The position numbers and the translations under genes were made by a program. A stretch of 9,406 nucleotides of DNA from an uncultured Collinsella sp. (GTDB lineage: Bacteria > Actinomycetota > Coriobacteriia > Coriobacteriales > Coriobacteriaceae), in NCBI GenBank assembly GCA_900550785.1, contig URTL01000075.1, positions 1 through 9,406 on the forward strand, given 5' to 3'. Positions 4,671-9,406 of this stretch are shown here, piece by piece (position 1 is the first letter of the stretch; every line of letters starts with the position of its first letter). Under the pieces are notes generated by a model that saw only the letters and a list, made by a program, of their open reading frames with translations, had not been told where the DNA came from and made no database searches.

Positions 4671-7265
4671 TTACTTGTCGGAGGCTACTTTCTTGGCAGT
4701 CGACTTCTTCGCGGTCGTCTTCTTGGCGGCAGTGGCTTTCTTAGCCGTCGTCTTCTTGGCCGCCGTCGTCTTCTTGGCCGTGCTCGCCTTAGTCGTGGTC
4801 TTGCGGCCGCGGGCGGGCTTCTTCTCCTTGGTCGGGCAGTCCATGTTGACGCAGATACGCCACGGGCCGCGCGCCGTGTTGACCACCACGATGGGGGCGC
4901 CGCACTCGGGGCAGGTCTCACCCGTCGCCTCGAGCTTACCGCGCGCCGGCAGAGGATAGCTCACGCCGCAGTCATCGTAGTTGGTGCAGCGGATAAAGCG
5001 CTTGCCGCTCTTCTCACTCTTGTGCGCGATCAGGTCGCCATGACGTCCGGCCTCGGCACACACCTTGCACTCGCCCACCTTAAGGTCGGGCTCGTAGTTG
5101 GTGGGGCACGTGGGGTTCACGCAGATCTCGAAAGCCTTCTGACGGAACGGCTGGCATTTAATGCGCGGCGCGCCGCACTCGGGGCACACGGCCGCCTCGC
5201 CCTCGAGCGGGCTTACCTTGACGCCGCTCGGCACCGGATAGGTCACATCGCAGTCGGGCCAGCCCATGCAGCCGATAAAGCTGCCGCGGGTCTTGGCGCT
5301 CGTCTTCATAACCAGGTCCTTGCCGCACTTGGGGCAAGCGCCCACGCGCGCATCGGCCGTGACGGCGTCGCTGATGGCGTCGCCCAGCTCCTGCGTGTGC
5401 TTGAGCAGCTCGTCGAGCACGCCAGCCAGCAGCGCGCGCGAGTGCGTCACGACATGCTCTTCGGTATCCTCGCCGCGCTCCACACGGGTCATGTCGCCAT
5501 CGAGCTCGCTGGTCATATCGGGGCTCGTGATGCGCGGGGCAAACTGCGACAGTGCATCGATAATGGCGATGCCCAGCTGACTCGGCTCCACGGGATCGTT
5601 TTTGAGATAGCGCACGGCGTACAGGCGCTCGATGATGCTCGCGCGCGTGGACTTGGTGCCCAGGCCGCGCTTTTCCATCTCCTGCACGAGCTTGCCCTGG
5701 CTGTAGCGCGCGGGCGGCTCGGTCTGCTTGGCCTCGAGCTTAATGTCGAACACGTCGACCGTATCGCCCTGCTCCAGCGGCGGCATCTGCTCGTCGCGCT
5801 TGAGTCCGTACGGGTACGCCTCGCGGAAACCCGGGGTCACGAGCACATCGCCCGAAGCCACGAACGACTCGCCGTTCACGTCGAGCTCGAGCTTAGTGTT
5901 TTCGATGGTCGCGGGACCCATAAGCGTCGCTAGGAAGCGGCGGGCGATGAGGTCGTAGAGCTTGCGCTGGCCGCCGTCGAGCGTGGACGGATCGCCCTCG
6001 CCCGTGGGATAGATAGGCGGGTGGTCGGTGGTCTCGACCTTGCCGCGCGTGGGCTTCATGGGGCCGGCGAGGACCTTTTTGCACACGGGCGCCAGCGCCG
6101 GGTTGATCTTTGCAAGGTCACTCACCACAGCGCTCAGATCAAGCGTCGCGGGGTATACGGTATTGTCGACACGCGGGTAGCTGATGAGGCCCGCCATGTA
6201 GAGGGACTCGGCGATGCGCATGGTACGCGCAGGCGAGATACCCTCGGCTGCGGCGGCAGCCTGCAGCGAGGTGGTCGCAAACGGCGTGGGCGGCTGCTGC
6301 TTGCGCGAGCGCTTGGTCACCGCGGCGACGGTTGCCGTCTTGGCACCGTCAACGTGACCGTACGCCGTCTCAGCAGCATCCTTGTCGGTAAAGCGCGCCG
6401 TCTTGTGCGCGATCTTAAAGCGATCGTCCTCGGCAGCGCCTTGCGCGGCGCCCATGCCGCGAATCTGCCAATAGTCCTCGGGCACAAACGCCATGCGCTC
6501 GCGTTCGCGCTCGACCACCAGGGCAAGCGTCGGCGTCTGCACGCGGCCGGCGGAACGCACGTTGCCAAAGCCGCCAAACTTGGCGAGCGTCAGGTAGCGC
6601 GTGAGCACCGCACCCCAAATGAGGTCGATGTGCTGACGGCTCTCGCCGGCGTCGGCCAGGTTCTGGTCGAGCGAGACAAGGTTATCGAAGGCCTGCGTGA
6701 TCTCGGCCTTGGTAAACGAAGAATACTGGGCGCGGGCGACCGGCAAGTCGGGCGCCACCTCGCGCACCTTGTTGAGGGCGTCCGAACCGATCAGCTCGCC
6801 CTCGCGATCGAAGTCCGTGGCGATGATGACGCTGTCGGACTTTTTGGCGAGGTTCTTAAGCGAGCGGATGAGTTCCTTCTCGGCCGGCAGCTTAATGACG
6901 GGTGCCCAGGTGAGATACGGCAGACTCTCGAGCTTCCAGCCCTTGATGGAGATGCCGTCGGCAAGAAACGGCTTGCGTTTGGTGTCGTAGGGCGGGCGTG
7001 CCAGGCCATCGGGCATGTCGGCCGGTAGCATCTCGCCGTCCTCGGTAACCGAATACCAGCCCAGCTTTTTATCGAACAGCACGCTGTCGCAAAAATCGGG
7101 CGCAAGGATGTGACCGGCCAGGCCGATGGTCACGCACTCCTCGCCCTTCCACTCAAAACGGTAGATTGCGGTGTTGTACACCTTGTCCTTTTTGGGTTTG
7201 CCCGTGGACAGACGCTCGGCAATCTGACGCGCGGCGTCGTTTTTCTCTGCGATGATGAGCTTCAA
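4671..7265 (-). CDS. topA: Archaeal-type DNA topoisomerase IA with four zinc ribbons and a Lys-rich tail
   Basis: Type IA topoisomerases relax negative supercoils by cutting one strand through a 5'-phosphotyrosine. The 864-residue product opens with a Toprim domain (E7; D151, D153 and E155 in DFDREGELIG). The catalytic core shows ESRQHIDLIWG at 208-218, the active tyrosine Y363 in ISYPRVDN and DHPPIYPT at 414-421. Four C4 zinc ribbons follow: C644/647/666/672, C694/697/715/720, C733/736/760/766 and C785/788/805/810. Residues 811-864 form a basic tail. The N-terminus MKLIIAEKNDAARQIAERL resembles haloarchaeal TopA rather than the bacterial enzyme, which starts near a VESPAKA motif. The start is TTG at 7265: an in-frame stop lies at 7275-7277, GGAG is 6 nt upstream, and the first residues contain the Toprim Glu. 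It lies 54 nt after hypB in the same direction. A second, classical topA probably exists elsewhere; that is inference. Confidence 0.95.
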   Translation of the reverse strand: MKLIIAEKNDAARQIAERLSTGKPKKDKVYNTAIYRFEWKGEECVTIGLAGHILAPDFCDSVLFDKKLGWYSVTEDGEMLPADMPDGLARPPYDTKRKPFLADGISIKGWKLESLPYLTWAPVIKLPAEKELIRSLKNLAKKSDSVIIATDFDREGELIGSDALNKVREVAPDLPVARAQYSSFTKAEITQAFDNLVSLDQNLADAGESRQHIDLIWGAVLTRYLTLAKFGGFGNVRSAGRVQTPTLALVVERERERMAFVPEDYWQIRGMGAAQGAAEDDRFKIAHKTARFTDKDAAETAYGHVDGAKTATVAAVTKRSRKQQPPTPFATTSLQAAAAAEGISPARTMRIAESLYMAGLISYPRVDNTVYPATLDLSAVVSDLAKINPALAPVCKKVLAGPMKPTRGKVETTDHPPIYPTGEGDPSTLDGGQRKLYDLIARRFLATLMGPATIENTKLELDVNGESFVASGDVLVTPGFREAYPYGLKRDEQMPPLEQGDTVDVFDIKLEAKQTEPPARYSQGKLVQEMEKRGLGTKSTRASIIERLYAVRYLKNDPVEPSQLGIAIIDALSQFAPRITSPDMTSELDGDMTRVERGEDTEEHVVTHSRALLAGVLDELLKHTQELGDAISDAVTADARVGACPKCGKDLVMKTSAKTRGSFIGCMGWPDCDVTYPVPSGVKVSPLEGEAAVCPECGAPRIKCQPFRQKAFEICVNPTCPTNYEPDLKVGECKVCAEAGRHGDLIAHKSEKSGKRFIRCTNYDDCGVSYPLPARGKLEATGETCPECGAPIVVVNTARGPWRICVNMDCPTKEKKPARGRKTTTKASTAKKTTAAKKTTAKKATAAKKTTAKKSTAKKVASDK
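4677..4805 (-). repeat. Degenerate coding repeat for the Lys-rich tail of topoisomerase
   Basis: This stretch encodes residues 821-863, built from units of five or six residues of the kind TAAKK and TTAKK. Six KK pairs occur (831, 837, 842, 848, 853, 858). Codons are almost all AAG with GCC/GCG/ACG/ACC, so the DNA is a near-tandem repeat open to slippage. Basic Lys repeats are known in the C-terminal part of actinobacterial TopA, where they strengthen DNA binding. Confidence 0.85.
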
Positions 7266-7271
7266 AAGAGG

Positions 7272-7275
7272 CTCC
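7272..7275 (-). promoter_or_regulatory. Ribosome binding site deciding the TTG start of topA
   Basis: The minus strand reads ATAGGAGC here, with GGAG 6 nt before the TTG at 7265. An in-frame TAG overlaps the first G of this motif (7275-7277), so no longer start is possible, and any later start would remove the Toprim glutamate. Confidence 0.8.
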
Positions 7276-7319
7276 TATCTCGTGTCTCTGCGGCTACGCC
7301 CGCCCGTATGGCGGCCGAT

Positions 7320-8003
7320 TTACGCCCTTGCTTGCTCGATCTGCCCGATGAGCCAATCGCACCAGGCATCCATGCCCTCGCCCTTGCGCGCGCTCACGGC
7401 AAACCGCGGCGCCTGCGGATTGAGGTCATCGAGTGTCCTAGTATACCTATCCATGTCAAAATCGAAAGCCGGGGCCACGTCGACCTTATTGAGCAGCTGC
7501 GCGCCAGCGTGCTGGAAGATGCCCGGGTACTTGATGGGCTTGTCGTCGCCCTCGGGCACCGAGAGAATCATGATGGACAGGTTCTCGCCCAAGTCAAAGT
7601 CGACTGGGCAGACCAGGTTACCCACGTTTTCGATAAAGATGACGTCGATGTTTTCCAGACCCACAGCCTGGTCAAACGCGTCAACGGCCTCCATGATCAT
7701 GTTGCCCTCGAGGTGGCACAGGCCGCCCGTGTTGATCTGGATGGCGGGCATGCCGGCTTCCTTCATGGTGATGGCGTCGACATCCGAGGCAATATCGCCC
7801 TCGATGACGGCACAGCGCAGGCCGGCCTTGTCACGCAGGCGCTCGTTGGTGCCCAGGATCGTGGTGGTCTTGCCCGAACCGGGGCTCGACAAGACGTTGA
7901 TCACATAGGTGTTTGTCTCATTAAATCGCTGACGCAGCTGATCTGCCAGGCGCTCGTTGCGCGACAGAATCGGCGACGCGATATCAATCGTTTTCTCAGC
8001 CAT
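7320..8003 (-). CDS. hypB: Hydrogenase nickel incorporation GTPase HypB
   Basis: HypB is a dimeric cytoplasmic SIMIBI-class GTPase that, with HypA, inserts nickel into the large subunit of [NiFe]-hydrogenase; in some bacteria it also serves urease. The 227-residue product has the P-loop SSPGSGKTT at 39-47, EGD at 69-71, the metal-binding INTGGLCHLE at 90-99 (C96, H97), ENVGNLVCP at 125-133 (C132) and the guanine-specificity motif NKVD at 172-175. C96, H97 and C132 match the conserved dimer-interface metal site. It lacks both the His-rich stretch and the N-terminal cysteine motif of the E. coli protein, so it is the short form without nickel storage. The ATG at 8003 has AAGGAG 8 nt upstream. 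hypA precedes it by 55 nt. Confidence 0.96.
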   Translation of the reverse strand: MAEKTIDIASPILSRNERLADQLRQRFNETNTYVINVLSSPGSGKTTTILGTNERLRDKAGLRCAVIEGDIASDVDAITMKEAGMPAIQINTGGLCHLEGNMIMEAVDAFDQAVGLENIDVIFIENVGNLVCPVDFDLGENLSIMILSVPEGDDKPIKYPGIFQHAGAQLLNKVDVAPAFDFDMDRYTRTLDDLNPQAPRFAVSARKGEGMDAWCDWLIGQIEQARA

Positions 8004-8058
8004 ACTTAGCGCTCCTTACTTTGGCCCCTTTATACCCCATCACCAGATGGCTAGCGGG

Positions 8059-8415
8059 CTAATCGTCGGGGGTTTCGATTTCGATACTCGCGATATCGAG
8101 CTCGCGGCCGTGCAGTAGGCGCACGTTGGCACCACCACACTGGGGACAGCGGCAATGGAAGCGATCGTGCTCAAAGACCTCCCCGCAGTCCAGACACTCG
8201 CTTTGTGGATGGACTTCCTCCACGGCAAGCTCGCAGCCTCGCGTGAGCGGGTCCTCATCGCGAAATGTCTCCCACGCAAAGTCGAGCGCCTCGCGCACAA
8301 CTTCGGTCATATCCCCGATACGCAGCGTTACCAAAACGGCGCGCGAGGCCCCCGCCCCACGCGCCGCGCGAATCACTGTATCGAGTATGCCGTTGACAAT
8401 GCCAACCTCGTGCAT
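8059..8415 (-). CDS. hypA: Hydrogenase/urease nickel metallochaperone HypA
   Basis: HypA binds nickel and passes it, with HypB, to apo-hydrogenase. The 118-residue length is typical. The N-terminal MHEV gives H2 and E3, the nickel ligands. The zinc domain has C74-LD-C77 and C90-PQ-C93, with an additional C88 just before the second pair. The start ATG at 8415 has GAGGAG 9 nt upstream, within the end of tatC, whose stop is only 6 nt away, so the two genes are very likely co-transcribed. The end is acidic (ETPDD). Confidence 0.96.
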   Translation of the reverse strand: MHEVGIVNGILDTVIRAARGAGASRAVLVTLRIGDMTEVVREALDFAWETFRDEDPLTRGCELAVEEVHPQSECLDCGEVFEHDRFHCRCPQCGGANVRLLHGRELDIASIEIETPDD

Positions 8416-8421
8416 ACCGAT

Positions 8422-9213
8422 TTACTCCTCGTCGTCCTCATCGTCCGATAACAGGTCCAGACGGCTCACAAACAAGCCCTCCTTGCCCTCGCGCGCGGTA
8501 ATGACCACGCGGGCAATGGCGAGCGAAATCTCGTAGAGCGAGAGCAGGGCACCATACATGAGGCCCAGCGTAACGGGCGAGCCGTCGGGCGTAATCACAG
8601 CCGAGCCCACAAGCAGGCCCACGTACACGTAGCGCCAGGCGCCGCGGAAGGCCGCGTAGGACACGATGTGGAAGACGGACAGGTAGAAGATGATGAGCGG
8701 CAGCTCAAACGCCACACCAAAGCCGATCATAAAGAGCAGCTCCATGTTGACGTAGTTCTCCAGGTCGGGCAGCGCGGTTGCGACGGCAGAGGTCTCGCCG
8801 ATGAGCCACTCAAAGCCTGCCGGGATAATGATGAAGTAGCAAAAGATTGCGCCCAGGAAGAACAGCACCGTCGAGGCGAGCACCGTAGGCACAACCCACT
8901 TGCGCTCGTTGGGACGCAGTGCCGGCAGGAAAAATGCCAGAATCTGCCAGATGATCATGGGCGTGCACATGACCACGGCCATCTTGATGGCCAGCGAGAA
9001 GCGCAGGCCAAAGCCGCCGAGCGTGGTGGTGATGTAGAACTTACCGTCCGGCACAAAGGAGCGGATGGGGTCTTCCAGGATGTCGAGCACCACGGGCGTG
9101 GCGAAATACAGCACGATGGCGGCGGCAAACACCGACACGACCACGATAGTCAGGCGGCGACGGAGCTCTCCCAGGTGATCGAAGAGCGGCATGCGCGCAG
9201 GTCCGATAGGCAT
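8422..9213 (-). CDS. tatC: Twin-arginine translocase subunit TatC
   Basis: TatC is the multi-spanning inner membrane receptor that recognises twin-arginine signal peptides and, with TatA/B proteins, moves folded proteins across the membrane. The 263-residue product starts with the hallmark MPLFDHLGELRRRL at 8-21. The glutamates E15, E103 (in LRPNERKW) and E170 (in FGVAFELPL) and the aspartate D210 (in ITPDGSP) match key positions in the E. coli protein. Six hydrophobic helices lie near 21-41, 70-95, 107-130, 158-180, 193-207 and 213-235. It ends in an acidic tail, SDDEDDEE. The ATG at 9213 shares one base with the upstream stop (TAATG) and has AGGGAGG 9 nt upstream. M8 is a possible alternative start without as good a site. 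Confidence 0.97.
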   Translation of the reverse strand: MPIGPARMPLFDHLGELRRRLTIVVVSVFAAAIVLYFATPVVLDILEDPIRSFVPDGKFYITTTLGGFGLRFSLAIKMAVVMCTPMIIWQILAFFLPALRPNERKWVVPTVLASTVLFFLGAIFCYFIIIPAGFEWLIGETSAVATALPDLENYVNMELLFMIGFGVAFELPLIIFYLSVFHIVSYAAFRGAWRYVYVGLLVGSAVITPDGSPVTLGLMYGALLSLYEISLAIARVVITAREGKEGLFVSRLDLLSDDEDDEE

Positions 9214-9406
9214 TACTCATCGCCTCCCTTCGGGGCGTCGGCGGCAGCGGCTTCGTCCTCGGCCTCGAGCTCGCGAGCGAGCTGGTCGACGACGGCCTTG
9301 CGCTTGCGGGGACGACGGGCGTAGAGGTCGGCCGTCGTGGGCTCTGCCGGCTCGGGCTCGGGCTCCGGCTCTGCAGCAGGCTCGGGCTCGACGACAGGCT
9401 CGGCGG
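9213..9406 (-). CDS. C-terminal end of a probable TatA/TatB-family protein (N-terminus outside window)
   Basis: The frame is open from the right edge to the TAA at 9213-9215, giving about 64 residues of the product's end. It has a run of Glu-Pro repeats, a basic patch (ARRPRKRK), a possible amphipathic segment (AVVDQLARELEAEDE) and a Lys/Gly/acidic end. No membrane helix is seen, as expected if only the cytoplasmic tail is present. Its stop overlaps the tatC ATG by one base, and tatA/tatB commonly sit directly before tatC, which is the main ground for the name. The coding call is firm; the family is inferred from position and tail composition. Confidence 0.65.
   Translation of the reverse strand, partial: AEPVVEPEPAAEPEPEPEPAEPTTADLYARRPRKRKAVVDQLARELEAEDEAAAADAPKGGDE

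Noticed and set aside
4677..4805. Tandem repeat at the topA end as a CRISPR-like array
   Set aside because: The repeat is in coding phase, units are 15-18 nt without spacers, and it is explained by the Lys-rich tail.
5022..7028. Long plus-strand open frames (303 and 335 codons) opposite topA
   Set aside because: Both mirror the topoisomerase frame, are rich in Ala/Arg/Leu/His/Gly and show no domain; they are shadows of strong GC bias at codon position three.
7110..8009. 299-codon plus-strand open frame opposite hypB and the topA start
   Set aside because: Spans two genes and a gap on the other strand with no family features; HypB motifs on the minus strand are unambiguous.
8004..8058. Internal promoter (TATAAA on the minus strand at 8029-8034) and a small CCATC/GATGG hairpin between hypA and hypB
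   Set aside because: No -35 match at proper spacing, and the 5-bp stem has no T-run; too weak to list as a feature.

Overview
The window is GC-rich bacterial chromosome, probably from a coriobacterium such as Collinsella or a relative (Actinomycetota). This is inferred from the combination of a haloarchaeal-like topoisomerase IA, a tat-hyp gene row, basic low-complexity tails and short palindromic repeats; no marker gene fixes the species. No tRNA, rRNA, IS element or CRISPR array was seen. The genes are mostly housekeeping and are packed almost without gaps.

Left block (1-3306, minus strand): transcription runs right to left as tmk (thymidylate kinase), holB (clamp-loader delta' subunit) and ricT (Fe-S protein that partners RNase Y in Firmicutes). 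tmk and holB are 1 nt apart, and holB and ricT overlap by 10 nt. The row supplies dTTP synthesis, replication and RNA processing. It resembles the Bacillus tmk-darA-yaaR-holB-ricT row without its two small middle genes. ricT runs off the left edge and carries a very long Arg-rich tail.

Centre (3307-4670): a divergent intergenic region holds promoter candidates for both sides and a perfect 23-bp-arm inverted repeat. It is followed by one plus-strand gene for an unnamed single-pass membrane protein: zinc ribbon, Pro/Gln linker, membrane helix, Asp-rich stretch and an acidic repeated outer part. Beyond it lie a second palindrome sharing a TAGGGAC core with the first, and a strong bidirectional terminator that closes both this gene and the convergent topA.

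Right block (4671-9406, minus strand): a tatA/tatB-like gene (only its end is present), tatC, hypA, hypB and an archaeal-type topoisomerase IA, all in one direction and close together. TatC exports folded, often metal-containing, proteins. HypA and HypB deliver nickel to [NiFe]-hydrogenase, itself a common Tat cargo, so the first four genes form a sensible unit. The topoisomerase starts at a TTG codon, has four C-terminal zinc ribbons and ends in a histone-H1-like Lys/Ala/Thr tail.

Most unusual here: the ricT tail with its extra cysteine cluster, the membrane zinc-ribbon protein with its bracketing palindromes, and the archaeal-type topoisomerase with a basic tail.
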